A stretch of 64,000 nt of DNA from Arsenicibacter rosenii (lineage in GTDB: Bacteria; Bacteroidota; Bacteroidia; Cytophagales; Spirosomataceae): assembly GCF_001870735.1 (NCBI RefSeq), contig NZ_MORL01000012.1, positions 93,908 through 157,907 of the forward strand, read 5' to 3'. The position numbers and the translations under genes were made by a program. Positions 1 through 9,174 of the stretch are shown here, piece by piece (within the stretch, counting starts at the first letter, position 1; each line of letters begins with the position of its first letter). The notes under the pieces were generated by a model. It saw only the letters and a program-made list of their open reading frames with translations, did no database searches and was not told the origin of the DNA.

Positions 1-446
1 TGAGGTTGCCGGCCTTGCGCGAACGCCCCGACGATATTCCGGCGCTGGTCGAGTATTTTGTCAACAACCTCAAAATGATTTACGACCGGCCAATGCTGCG
101 GGTCAGCAACAACGCCCTGAACTGGCTGAAAACGCTGCCGTTGCCTGGTAATATTCGTCAGCTTAAAAACATTGTGGAACGGACGGTTCTGCTGGCTACG
201 CGGAATGTGCTCGATGTCGAAGACTTTCAGGTGCATATCAGTGCGTCTGGTGGCCGGGCCAGTCAGCATCTGCCAGAAGTCGGGACCATGACCCTCGATC
301 AGATGGAGTACGAAATGATCCGGCGGGCCATGGTACTGCACAACAACCAGGTGTCGAAAGTAGCCCGTGCGCTGGGCATTACCCGCTTTGCCTTGTATCG
401 GCGTCTCGAAAAATTTGGCTTTCAGGATTATAAAGCGGAGGAGTAA
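1..446 (+). CDS. Sigma-54 dependent response regulator, C-terminal part (5' end outside window)
   Basis: The reading frame is already open at base 1 (codon at 3-5 is Arg), so the true start lies upstream and only about 148 codons are visible. The visible part covers the end of the AAA+ domain, with LRERPDDIPAL and the PGNIRQLKNIVERTVLLA segment typical of NtrC-family activators. It ends in a Fis-type helix-turn-helix (VSKVARALGITRFALYRRLEKFGF). Such proteins remodel sigma-54 RNA polymerase at -24/-12 promoters when phosphorylated. A histidine kinase follows 60 bases downstream on the same strand, so they are probably one two-component pair. Receiver domain and GAFTGA loop cannot be checked here. 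Confidence 0.9.
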   Translation, partial: RLPALRERPDDIPALVEYFVNNLKMIYDRPMLRVSNNALNWLKTLPLPGNIRQLKNIVERTVLLATRNVLDVEDFQVHISASGGRASQHLPEVGTMTLDQMEYEMIRRAMVLHNNQVSKVARALGITRFALYRRLEKFGFQDYKAEE

Positions 447-448
447 CG

Positions 449-482
449 GGATGCTGGATGGTGCTGGATGCTGGATGGTGCT
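449..482. repeat. Two perfect tandem copies of a 17-bp GCTGGAT-type repeat
   Basis: Bases 449-465 and 466-482 are identical 17-mers (GGATGCTGGATGGTGCT). They fill most of the gap between the regulator stop and the kinase start at 507. Related CCAGCATCCAG / CCAGTATCCAG strings occur at about 4378-4412 in another gap. The repeat could affect translation of the kinase, whose AGG-rich sequence follows at 484-490; that is speculation. Confidence 0.75.
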
Positions 483-506
483 GGGGGAGGATGAATTTTT
501 GTAACA

Positions 507-1808
507 ATGAAAAAACAGGTCAGAGTATCACTGCGCGTGCAGTTTATGCTGTACATTATTGTCATTCATCTGGGGCTGATTTACCTGATCTTTCAGTGGG
601 TGTATAAAGACAAACTGATCTTTATCGCTTCTGAGGTCATTGTGCTGCTGTCTGTTTTTGTGGCTATCTATCTCTACAATAACTTCAGAAAGCCAATTGA
701 TTTTATTGCGCAGGGGATTGAAAGTATTCGGGATAAAGATTTTACGACCAAGTTTGTGCCAACCGGTAAAAGCGAAATCGATCAGCTGATAGCGGTCTAT
801 AATCTGATGATCGATCAACTGAGGCAGGAACGTACACGCCAGATGGAACAGCAATTTTTTCTCGAAAAACTCATTGATGCCGCCCCGATTGCCATCCTGG
901 TCTTTGATTTTGACGATCGGATTTCGACCGTAAATCCCAAAGCGGTCGAATGGCTGCAACTGCCGGCGCAAGCCCTTGTCGGAAAGACGGTACAGACGAT
1001 CAGCCACCCGTTGGCCAACCCGCTGGCAAGCCTGGCCGATGCCGAAAGCCGTACCATCAAAGTCAATGGCATTGAGACGTACCGGGTGCAGAAATCGCAC
1101 TTCATGGACCGGGGTTTCCGGCGGTCGTTTATCATTGTTGCCGAGATGACACAGGCCATTCTGGAAACCGAAAAGCTGGCCTACGGCAAGGTGATCCGGA
1201 TGATGGCCCACGAAGTCAATAACTCGATCGGGGCGGTAAACTCGATTCTGGATGTCACAAAAAGCGTATTGCAGGAAGAAGCCCAGGAGGATGTTTCGCA
1301 TGCCGTGCAGGTAGCCATTGAGCGCAACGACCGGCTTAGCTTGTTTATGCGCCGGTTTGCCGATGTGGTCCGGCTGCCGGTACCACAGCCGGTAGCCAAC
1401 GACTGGGTAGAGGTCACCCGTTCGATGGTGCAGCTGATGATACCCCGCGCTGAAGCCGGGGGCATCCGGATGACGTTCGCCACCCACGTTTCCGGCCTGA
1501 TCCGGTTAATCGACCGCGTTCAGATTGAGCAAACCCTGGTCAATATCATTAAGAACGCCATTGAAGCCTGTGTGGCGGGGCAGGTTGTTGAGGTAGCGGT
1601 TTATGCCGACCACGTGGTGATCCGCGACAACGGGCAGCCGATTGATCCGGTGGTAGCGGCCAATTTGTTTAATCCGTTTTACAGCACCCGGCCCGAAGGG
1701 CAAGGCATCGGCCTCACATTAACGCGGGAAATTCTGCTGAACCATAGCCTGACCTTTTCGCTCAGGACCAATGCAGAGGGCTGGACCGAGTTTGTAATTA
1801 ATGTGTAA
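507..1808 (+). CDS. Membrane sensor histidine kinase, NtrY-like
   Basis: A 433-residue kinase. Two membrane segments lie near residues 13-31 and 36-56 with almost no periplasmic loop, so the input is probably intramembrane or cytoplasmic. A HAMP-like stretch (about 57-110) and a PAS domain (about 118-215) follow. The phosphorylation box is MMAHEVNNSIGAV with His235. The ATPase domain shows the N box (IIKNAIEAC), G1 (RDNGQPI) and G2 (EGQGIGLTLT) motifs. The HExNN box and its position after a sigma-54 regulator fit the NtrY/NtrX class. The stop lies 5 bases from the stop of the convergent OmpR-type gene. Signal and target genes are unknown. Confidence 0.9.
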   Translation: MKKQVRVSLRVQFMLYIIVIHLGLIYLIFQWVYKDKLIFIASEVIVLLSVFVAIYLYNNFRKPIDFIAQGIESIRDKDFTTKFVPTGKSEIDQLIAVYNLMIDQLRQERTRQMEQQFFLEKLIDAAPIAILVFDFDDRISTVNPKAVEWLQLPAQALVGKTVQTISHPLANPLASLADAESRTIKVNGIETYRVQKSHFMDRGFRRSFIIVAEMTQAILETEKLAYGKVIRMMAHEVNNSIGAVNSILDVTKSVLQEEAQEDVSHAVQVAIERNDRLSLFMRRFADVVRLPVPQPVANDWVEVTRSMVQLMIPRAEAGGIRMTFATHVSGLIRLIDRVQIEQTLVNIIKNAIEACVAGQVVEVAVYADHVVIRDNGQPIDPVVAANLFNPFYSTRPEGQGIGLTLTREILLNHSLTFSLRTNAEGWTEFVINV

Positions 1809-1813
1809 GCCCT

Positions 1814-2497
1814 TCAGGGAAGGGTCGGGTCTTTAAGCATGTAGCCAATGCCAATGATGGTATAGATCAGTTTGGGCGAAAAATGCTTGTCAATTTTCCG
1901 GCGGAGGTAGTTGATGTATACGTCAATCATGTTGATACTGGAGCCGACATTTAGTTTCAGAATGCGTTCATACATGTTCACACGGGAAATAATGCGGTTT
2001 TTGTTGAGCAGCAGATACTCAAGCATGGCATATTCGCGGGCCGTCAGGTCAATCGTTTGTCCGGATCGGGTCACCTGCCTGGTATGCCCGTTGAGCTCCA
2101 GATCCGCGATGCGTAGGGTTTGGTTGGTACTGACTTCCTTAAAACGGGTATAAAGTGACAGAATGCGCGTGTGCAGCTCATCAATCAGAAAGGGCTTGGT
2201 CAGGTAGTCACTGGCGCCGGTCGCATATCCGTCTTTTTTGTGCGCCAGACTCTCCAGCGCCGTTAGCATCAGAACCGGTATCTGGGGCTTATCCGTACGC
2301 AATAGCTGACAGACCTGAAAGCCGCTGAGCAGCGGCAGGTTAATGTCCAGTATCACCACGTCATAATCATATTCAAGGGCCATAGAAAGCCCGCTTTGGC
2401 CGTCGTAAGCCGTATCTACACGGTAGCCTAACTGCATCAATCCTTTTCGTACGGCTATGCTGAGTTTATCCTCATCTTCAATCAATAAGAGTTTCAT
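1814..2497 (-). CDS. OmpR/PhoB-family response regulator
   Basis: A 227-residue DNA-binding response regulator. The receiver domain has the acidic pocket (IEDED), phosphoacceptor Asp51 in VVILDINLP, Thr79 and Lys101 in YLTKPF. The C-terminal half is a winged helix (LTAREYAMLEYLLLNKNRIISR and a VYINYLRRKID recognition region). The frame stays open 44 codons further upstream, but the start was placed at the Met before KLLLIEDED because family members begin there; the Met one codon earlier (base 2500) is equally possible. No kinase lies next to it on this strand, so its partner is unknown. The 240-base gap upstream contains no gene. Confidence 0.9.
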   Translation of the reverse strand: MKLLLIEDEDKLSIAVRKGLMQLGYRVDTAYDGQSGLSMALEYDYDVVILDINLPLLSGFQVCQLLRTDKPQIPVLMLTALESLAHKKDGYATGASDYLTKPFLIDELHTRILSLYTRFKEVSTNQTLRIADLELNGHTRQVTRSGQTIDLTAREYAMLEYLLLNKNRIISRVNMYERILKLNVGSSINMIDVYINYLRRKIDKHFSPKLIYTIIGIGYMLKDPTLP

Positions 2498-2740
2498 CAT
2501 AATGGACGAAGGCTTATTTAAAATTATTCCCTGAACAGGTCTGAATGCCAGGTCGAAAATGGTGATAATGTAGCCTGAAGGCATTAAAATGAGGTGAAAT
2601 TTATGGTGGCGCCCTACAAAAGAAGCCATGGTTAGGCCCTGTATCCCGAATATTGGTTACGGGAAAGAGAGTAGTAATGCCATCACAGCAGCTGGAATGA
2701 CCCGGCCCCGGGGTGGCTTTATGCTACGGTTTGTATAGTG

Positions 2741-4222
2741 CTACTCTATAGTCCCGTCGGATTCCGGCAGCAGAAACACGCCGATCAGCGTCGTGAGTGC
2801 GGCCATGCCAAGGGGGTACAGCAAGCCGGCAAACTGATTGCCGGTCGATGAAATCAGCGCCGTGGCAATAAACGGCGTGAGGCCCCCGAAAATGCCGTTC
2901 CCGATGTGGTAGGGCAGGGAAAGAGACGTGTAGCGGATGCGCGTCGGGAACAATTCAACGAGGTAGGCCGCAATCGGTCCGTAGGCCATTGCAACAATAA
3001 ATACCTGAATAAATACCCAAACAATAAGCCGGTTACGTGAACCGCTGCTGAGGTAGATGACCGTTTTCGGCCGGGAGTCAGGCTCATCCGGAAGCTGTGT
3101 GATGACTTCTGAGGAACCATCTGCAAACATTCTGGTCTCCGTCCGGACAGCCTTACCGGCTTCAATGCGCTGGTTAACAGTAGTCTGTGTAACGGCCTTG
3201 CCCGCCGGATCAATGGCCGCAGCCATATGCCGGTAGATCGGGTAAAAGGTCAGGGCGGCCAGGGCAAGCCCCGTCATCATCAGCTTTTTCCGGCTGATCC
3301 ACGCCGATGTTTTTTTGTCGGACAACGATCCGAAGAAAACGGCAAACGGAGTCGCCAGCACAATGGCAACCAGCATAATCTGGTTCGTTTGCAGGAAATC
3401 AACGTGCATGATGGTGCCGATGAAGACGCTGGGGTAGAAGTGGGCCGTGTACCAGATGCAGCCGTAGCCTGCCGTGAGCCCGAAGAGCGTCAGCAGGACC
3501 AGCCGGCGGTTCTGCGGATTGACAAACGATTCCTTCAGCGGATTTTTCGATACTGTGTTTGTTGTTTTCAACTGCCTGAACAAGGGCGATTCGTCCATAT
3601 TCTGCCGGATAAAATACGAGACAATCACCAGCAGGCCCGACAGCATGAAGGGAATGCGCCAGCCCCAGTCCTGAAAATCATCGGGCGACAGCAGGGTGCG
3701 GCAGGTGAAAATAACCCCAATCGACAACACCAGACCGATGGTGGCCGTCAGCTGAATAAGGCTGGTGTAAAAACCACGCCGGGTGTCGGGCGTATGCTCG
3801 GCCACGTAGGTTGTCGCTCCTCCGTATTCACCTCCGAGAGCGAGGCCCTGCACCAGACGCAGCAGCACAAGGAGGATGGGCGCAAAAACACCGATCCGGG
3901 CATAGTTGGGCACAAAGGCTACGGCAAACGTAGACCCGCCCATGAGCAGCAGCGTTACCAGAAAGGTATATTTCCGGCCGACCGTGTCGCCGAGCTTTCC
4001 GAAAACCAGTGCCCCGAACGGGCGTACGACAAAGCCAACGGCAAAGGTCGCCAGCGCTTCGAGCGTCTGCACCAGCGGGTTGTCGCTTTTCGGGAAAAAC
4101 TGCGGGCCGATGACGGTGGCGGCCAGGCTACCGAAAATAAAAAAATCGTACCACTCGATGACTGTTCCGATACCGGAGGCCAGAATGATACGACGGAGTT
4201 GCGCGCTGCTGACTTCTTTCAT
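2741..4222 (-). CDS. MFS transporter, metabolite:H+ symporter (MHS) type
   Basis: About 493 residues with twelve predicted membrane segments. Near the N-terminus it has the MHS-type opening IGTVIEWYDFFIFG and the MFS loop-2/3 motif GKLGDTVGRKYTF; a second loop motif is GSLSDKKTSAW. The family (ProP, ShiA, KgtP) imports organic acids or osmolytes with protons. The substrate cannot be read from sequence. An unusually long hydrophilic insert (about 60 residues, Thr/Glu/Arg rich) interrupts the second half before a membrane segment. The start was placed at MKEVSSAQL rather than 15 codons upstream because the upstream part is Asn/Gln rich and not membrane-like. It appears monocistronic. Confidence 0.85.
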   Translation of the reverse strand: MKEVSSAQLRRIILASGIGTVIEWYDFFIFGSLAATVIGPQFFPKSDNPLVQTLEALATFAVGFVVRPFGALVFGKLGDTVGRKYTFLVTLLLMGGSTFAVAFVPNYARIGVFAPILLVLLRLVQGLALGGEYGGATTYVAEHTPDTRRGFYTSLIQLTATIGLVLSIGVIFTCRTLLSPDDFQDWGWRIPFMLSGLLVIVSYFIRQNMDESPLFRQLKTTNTVSKNPLKESFVNPQNRRLVLLTLFGLTAGYGCIWYTAHFYPSVFIGTIMHVDFLQTNQIMLVAIVLATPFAVFFGSLSDKKTSAWISRKKLMMTGLALAALTFYPIYRHMAAAIDPAGKAVTQTTVNQRIEAGKAVRTETRMFADGSSEVITQLPDEPDSRPKTVIYLSSGSRNRLIVWVFIQVFIVAMAYGPIAAYLVELFPTRIRYTSLSLPYHIGNGIFGGLTPFIATALISSTGNQFAGLLYPLGMAALTTLIGVFLLPESDGTIE

Positions 4223-4296
4223 GGGGTTTAGTTGCTGGTTGTTCTGGTTGTGACGACAACATAGCAACTTAAGGGAAAAAAGGCTCAGAACAAAAA

Positions 4297-4329
4297 AGTG
4301 GTGGCACGACTACGAGTCGTGCCACCACT
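4297..4329 (-). terminator. Perfect 15-bp hairpin with T-run: terminator of the efflux operon
   Basis: AGTGGTGGCACGACT at 4297-4311 pairs perfectly with 4315-4329 around a 3-base loop. On the minus strand it is followed immediately by a run of six T (complement of 4292-4297). It sits 86 bases after the stop of the outer-membrane channel gene. The arm GTGGCACGAC recurs in the hairpin at 31437-31491. Confidence 0.8.
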
Positions 4330-4414
4330 AAACGCTCAGAACCATCAGCAACCCCGAACCAAAACACCCCAGAACTTCCAGCATCCAGTATCCAGAACTT
4401 CCAGTATCCGGCAA

Positions 4415-5887
4415 CTAGTTCCACCCCCCGCCCAGGGAGCGGTACAGGTCAATCAGAGCGGTAAACTGGTTGCGTTTGGTATTGATTAAGGCTAACTGCG
4501 CTTCGAGCACGTTGCGCTGGGCCGTAATGACCTCCAGATAGGCCGCATACCCGCCCCGGAACAGTTCGTTGGAGACGCTAACGGATTGTTTCAGCACGTT
4601 GACTTCCTGATTTTGCAGATTGGCCACCTTCCGGTAGTTATCCAGCCCCTTCAGGCTGGTCGACACTTCACTGAATCCGGTCAGAACCGCTTTCTGGTAA
4701 TTGTAGAAGGCAGCTTTGCTTTGCGCTTCCGAAATCAGCAAATTCGATTTGAGCAGGCGGCGGTTGAACACCGGGGCCGCTAAACCACCCAGAATACCGG
4801 CCGCCAGCGAGGCCGGATTAAACAGCACCGATGCCCGGAAGGCATTGAAACCCAGATAGGGCGACAGGGTGAGTGTCGGCAAGAACTGAGCCTGGGCTAC
4901 GGCTATGTCGATGTTGGCGGCTTCCATTTCCAGTTCAGCCTGCCGGATGTCGGGGCGGCGACCCAGCATCTGCGACGAAATACCGGCGCTGATCTGCGAC
5001 GGTAACCGCTGGTCCTGAATGAGCTGTTTACCGCGCGGAATCGGTTGCGGGTAGCGGCCCAGCAGCAGATTGAGCTGGTTTTCAAGCCGGACGATGTCCT
5101 GTTCTACCTGATGTTCGAGGGCTCTGGTGTTGAGGAGCTGGGCCGAGAACTGCTGTACGGCCAGCTCCGTGACACGACCGGCATCCTTCTGGACGTTAAC
5201 CAGCTCAACCGCACGTTCCTGCAACTGGATGTTCTCCTGAATAATGTCCAGTTCACTGTCGTTGGCCAGCAATTCGTAATACAGCCGGGCTACTTCGGCC
5301 ACAAGGGCAGTCGTAATCAGGTGTTTACTTTTCTCCGTGGCCAGCAGCCGGAGCTGAGCCGACTTGCGCTGGTTTTGCAGTTTTCCCCAGATGTCGAGCT
5401 CCCACGAACTGCGGAGGCCCAGAAAATAGTCGGGTGTCGGGTTCGGAATAACCCGTGGTCCGGAAATGCGGTCTGAGAAGTTAGTATCGTAGTTTCCGAC
5501 GCCGTTCAGGGTGTATTTTCCGTACCGGTCAACCCCGGCCGAAACGACGGCGTTTACCTGTGGGGCCAGCAACCCTTTGGCATACTCGACATTGGCGCGG
5601 GCCACGGTGATACGCTGAATCGCCTGCTGAATGTCAGGATTTTTGGTCAGCGCCGTATCAATCAGACTGACCAGGTTCGCATCCTGAAAGAAGGTCCGCC
5701 AGCTCAGGTCGGCCACGCTGGTTGTGTCCTGACTCTTGCTGAAGGTTTTTGGCGTTGACAAGGTCGGCGACGCCGGTGGTACAATGGCCGTCCGGCAGCC
5801 CGTGAGCAGCGATCCGGTAAGCAGCAGGCCGGTCACGATGGTTTTGGCCCGGGGTATCTCAAGTCGTTTAATGAACGGTTGTTCCAT
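4415..5887 (-). CDS. Outer-membrane efflux lipoprotein, TolC/NodT family
   Basis: About 490 residues. The N-terminus is a lipoprotein signal with lipobox LLTG-Cys (GSLLTGCRT). Two outer-membrane efflux repeats follow, with the usual pattern SWELDIWGKLQNQRKSA and RPDIRQAELEMEAANIDIAVAQAQFLP. It forms the exit duct of an RND pump. The start was placed at MEQPFIKRL because a longer version would extend into the pump gene without adding a signal-like segment; MPMEQ, six bases earlier, is also possible. It overlaps the 3' end of the pump gene by about 20 bases, so translation is probably coupled. Last gene of the adaptor-pump-channel operon. Confidence 0.9.
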   Translation of the reverse strand: MEQPFIKRLEIPRAKTIVTGLLLTGSLLTGCRTAIVPPASPTLSTPKTFSKSQDTTSVADLSWRTFFQDANLVSLIDTALTKNPDIQQAIQRITVARANVEYAKGLLAPQVNAVVSAGVDRYGKYTLNGVGNYDTNFSDRISGPRVIPNPTPDYFLGLRSSWELDIWGKLQNQRKSAQLRLLATEKSKHLITTALVAEVARLYYELLANDSELDIIQENIQLQERAVELVNVQKDAGRVTELAVQQFSAQLLNTRALEHQVEQDIVRLENQLNLLLGRYPQPIPRGKQLIQDQRLPSQISAGISSQMLGRRPDIRQAELEMEAANIDIAVAQAQFLPTLTLSPYLGFNAFRASVLFNPASLAAGILGGLAAPVFNRRLLKSNLLISEAQSKAAFYNYQKAVLTGFSEVSTSLKGLDNYRKVANLQNQEVNVLKQSVSVSNELFRGGYAAYLEVITAQRNVLEAQLALINTKRNQFTALIDLYRSLGGGWN

Positions 5888-8800
5888 TGGCATGATGTTC
5901 TGTATAGACCGGAGCCGCGTGTGGCTCATCGTCTTTCGGTGAGTTTGATTTGAATGTACCGGCTGCTTTAGCCATGATCACGTACAATCCCGGAATCAGG
6001 ATGAGTCCGAAAACGGTGCCGATCAGCATTCCTCCGGCCGCAGCCGTCCCGATGGACCGGTTTCCCATCGCACCGGCACCCGAGGCAATACACAGCGGAA
6101 TGAGCCCCATGATAAACGCAAAGGACGTCATCAGGATCGGGCGCAGCCGGGCAACGGAGCCTTCAATAGCGGCCTTAACAATCGGCAGGCCTTCTTTATG
6201 GCGCTGGTTGGCAAATTCAACGATCAGGATGGCGTTTTTACCCAGCAACCCGATCAGCATAACCAGCGATACCTGAGCATAGATGTTGTTTTGCAGACCA
6301 GCCAGCTGCAGGCAGAGGAATGAACCGAAGATTCCCGCCGGCAGCGACAGAATAACGGCCAGCGGCAGGAACACACTTTCGTACTGCGCCACCAGCAGCA
6401 GGTAGACGAAGACCAGACAGATGATAAAGATGTAAATCGCCTGATCGCCCGACAGGACCTCTTCGCGCGTCATGCCCGACCAGTCGAATGTATAGCCGCG
6501 CGGCAGTTCTCCGGCCACTTCCTGAATGGCTTTGATGGCGTCACCGCTACTGTAGCCATCGGCCGATTCGCCGTTGATCATGGCCGAAGTAAACATGTTA
6601 TAGCGGGTCAGCTGTTCGGGTCCGTAGACACGCTTGAGGGTAACAAAGTTTGAATACGGCACCATCTCACCTTTACTGTTTTTAACCCGCATATTCAGCA
6701 CATCTTCCGGTTTTGAGCGGAAACGCGGATCGGCCTGCACCATCACCTTGTACATCTGATTGAACCGGATGAAGTTCGACGCGTAAAAACTACCCATCAG
6801 CGTTTGCAGCGTACTCATGGCATTGTCGATCGAAATGCCTTTCTGAGCAGCCTTCTCCTGGTCTACTTCCAGCAGATACTGCGGGAAACTCGGGTCAAAG
6901 CTCGTAAAGGCGTTGCTGATTTCCGGGCGGGCTTTCAGTTTAGCGATAAACTGCTCGGCTACTTCTTTGGTCTTTTGCAGATTACCGGAGCCGGTGCGGT
7001 CCATGAGCCGGATTTCAAAACCGCTGGAGTTACCGAAGCCGGGAACCGTCGGCGGCGAGAAAAACTGAATGCTGGCATCGGTAATGGTTTTGGTTTTATC
7101 GGCCAGCTGCGCAATCACATCATCAACGGTTTCTTTCCGTTCGTCCCAGTGTTTCAGGTTAATCATGCCCATCCCGTATGAGGCACCGGCCCCGTCGGTC
7201 ATCAGGCTAAGCCCCGCCAGTGTGGAGATGTTTTCCACCGATTCCAGGCCCGACGCTGCTTTTTCGATCTGGTCCATGACCTTTTCGGTCCGTTCGACGG
7301 TGGCGCCAACCGGGGTAGTTACGTTCACATAAATCATCCCCTGATCTTCGGTCGGGATAAAACCGGCCGGCAGGATGGTGTTAATGCCCCATGTGCCGGC
7401 AATGAAGGCCAGTAGCACGATCCAGGTTACTACGCTGCGGTTCACAAACGGTTTCAGCCAGCCTTTGTAACGGTCCGACAAGGCATCGTACCGCCGGTTG
7501 AATCCGGCGAAGAACCGGCCCATAAGCCCTTTACTTTCTCCATGATTGGCTTTCAGCATGATCGCGCACAGGGCGGGGGTAAGCGTGACAGCGTTAATCC
7601 CGGAAATCACAATGGATATAGCCAGCGTGAGCGAAAACTGACGGTAGAAAATCCCGACCGGACCCGACAGAAACGCCACCGGAATAAATACCGCCGACAT
7701 GACCAGCGTGATGGCCACAATGGCCCCGCTGATTTCACCCATGGCTGCAAAGGTGGCGGCACGCGGCGATAAATGCGCCTCTGCCATTTTCGCATGCACG
7801 GCTTCCACGACGACAATCGCGTTATCGACGACAATACCGATAGCCAGCACCAGTGCAAACAACGTCAGGAGGTTGATGGAAAAGCCAATGGCACTCATGA
7901 AGGCAAACGTCCCGACGAGCGCTACCGGCACCGCCAGAGCGCAGATCAGCGTCGACCGCCAGTCCTGAATGAATAGGAATACAACGATGAATACCAGAAT
8001 AAACGCCTCAATCAGCGTCCGGAGTACCTCATGAATCGAGGCGTCGAGGAAGCGCGACACGTCGTAGGCAAAGTTATATTCCATGCCCGGCGGGAAGTTG
8101 GTTTCCTTCAGTTCCGCCATGCGCTTTTTTACGCTGTTGATTACATCCTGTGCATTGGAACCGGGCCGCTGTTTGAGCATGATCGCTGCTGAAGGGCGAC
8201 CGTCGGTTTTGGATAAAATACTGTAATCCTGCGAGCCGAATTCAACATCGGCAATGTCCTTCAGGCGAAGGATCGACCCATCATCGTTAACCCGGATCAC
8301 CAGGTTCCGGTATTGATCGGGTTCGTTAAATTTACCGGAATAGCGGAGTACATACTGCAGCACCTGCGGGTTACGATCGGCGCTTTCGCCCGCCTTGCCG
8401 GGAGCTGCCTCCACGTTCTGGGCACGAATGGCCTGGACAACATCATCCGGAGAAATTTCGTAGACAGTCATGCGATCTGGTTTAAGCCATACCCGCATGG
8501 AGTATTCACGGGCACCGAGGATATCGACAAAACCCACCCCGTCGATCCGCTTTAATTCCGGAAAGATGTTGATGTCGGCAAAATTGTAAATAAACTTTTC
8601 GTCAACGTTGGGATCAGTGCTGGTAATGTTTAGATACAGCAGCATACTGTTGATTTCCTTTTCGGTGGTAACCCCCGCTTTGATTACTTCTTCCGGAAGT
8701 TCATCCAGTACGGTGGTTACCCGGTTCTGCACGTTTACGGCGGCCAGGTCGGGGTCCGTACCGACTTTAAAGAAAACCTGAATCAGCGTGGTTCCGTCGT

Positions 8801-9050
8801 TACCGGAAATCGCTGTCATATAGGTCATGTTGGGTACCCCGTTGATGGCCCGTTCGAGGGGCATTGCCACGGCTTTGGTCGATACTTCGGCATTGGCACC
8901 GGTGTACATGGCCGTTACGGTTACCGACGGCGGAACAATATCAGGAAACTGCGTAACGGGTAAGGAAAGTAAAGCCAGTACCCCCAACAACATAATCAGA
9001 ATAGAGATTACGGCCGAAAGCAGCGGGCGTTTGATGAATATATTAAACAT
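5868..9050 (-). CDS. RND multidrug efflux pump, HAE-1 (AcrB-like) family
   Basis: A 1060-residue inner-membrane pump of normal length. It starts MFNIFIKRPLLSAVI, the typical amphipathic helix and first membrane helix, and contains two large periplasmic loops and twelve membrane helices. The TM4 proton-relay segment reads IGIVVDNAIVVVEA: Asp409 is present but the next residue, normally Asp (AcrB D408), is Asn410. The TM10 lysine is kept (Lys938 in GKNAILIVEFA). The family exports drugs, bile salts or other hydrophobic compounds using the proton gradient. The adaptor gene lies upstream (124-base gap) and the outer-membrane channel gene overlaps its end. Confidence 0.95.
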   Translation of the reverse strand: MFNIFIKRPLLSAVISILIMLLGVLALLSLPVTQFPDIVPPSVTVTAMYTGANAEVSTKAVAMPLERAINGVPNMTYMTAISGNDGTTLIQVFFKVGTDPDLAAVNVQNRVTTVLDELPEEVIKAGVTTEKEINSMLLYLNITSTDPNVDEKFIYNFADINIFPELKRIDGVGFVDILGAREYSMRVWLKPDRMTVYEISPDDVVQAIRAQNVEAAPGKAGESADRNPQVLQYVLRYSGKFNEPDQYRNLVIRVNDDGSILRLKDIADVEFGSQDYSILSKTDGRPSAAIMLKQRPGSNAQDVINSVKKRMAELKETNFPPGMEYNFAYDVSRFLDASIHEVLRTLIEAFILVFIVVFLFIQDWRSTLICALAVPVALVGTFAFMSAIGFSINLLTLFALVLAIGIVVDNAIVVVEAVHAKMAEAHLSPRAATFAAMGEISGAIVAITLVMSAVFIPVAFLSGPVGIFYRQFSLTLAISIVISGINAVTLTPALCAIMLKANHGESKGLMGRFFAGFNRRYDALSDRYKGWLKPFVNRSVVTWIVLLAFIAGTWGINTILPAGFIPTEDQGMIYVNVTTPVGATVERTEKVMDQIEKAASGLESVENISTLAGLSLMTDGAGASYGMGMINLKHWDERKETVDDVIAQLADKTKTITDASIQFFSPPTVPGFGNSSGFEIRLMDRTGSGNLQKTKEVAEQFIAKLKARPEISNAFTSFDPSFPQYLLEVDQEKAAQKGISIDNAMSTLQTLMGSFYASNFIRFNQMYKVMVQADPRFRSKPEDVLNMRVKNSKGEMVPYSNFVTLKRVYGPEQLTRYNMFTSAMINGESADGYSSGDAIKAIQEVAGELPRGYTFDWSGMTREEVLSGDQAIYIFIICLVFVYLLLVAQYESVFLPLAVILSLPAGIFGSFLCLQLAGLQNNIYAQVSLVMLIGLLGKNAILIVEFANQRHKEGLPIVKAAIEGSVARLRPILMTSFAFIMGLIPLCIASGAGAMGNRSIGTAAAGGMLIGTVFGLILIPGLYVIMAKAAGTFKSNSPKDDEPHAAPVYTEHHANGTTVH

Positions 9051-9174
9051 AAAGTCTCATCTGTTTTGATACGGAAAATGTACAATTCCCCCTACCCATC
9101 CGGAGGTTGGGGCGGTGGCAGTTGTAAGGAGAGGGCAAAAGCTGCTCAGGCGGTATACCTGAGCAGTGTGTGCA

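Noticed and set aside
528..1487. Open frame of 319 codons opposite the first histidine kinase
   Set aside because: Shadow of a gene with clear kinase motifs; the translation shows no protein-like pattern.
2498..2629. N-terminal extension of the OmpR-type regulator
   Set aside because: The extra 43 or 44 residues do not resemble any domain, and the family normally begins at the KLLLIEDE strand.
3227..4231. Open frame of 334 codons on the plus strand opposite the MFS transporter
   Set aside because: It lies fully antisense to a well-supported transporter; its translation is rich in Gln/Arg/Gly with no domain pattern.
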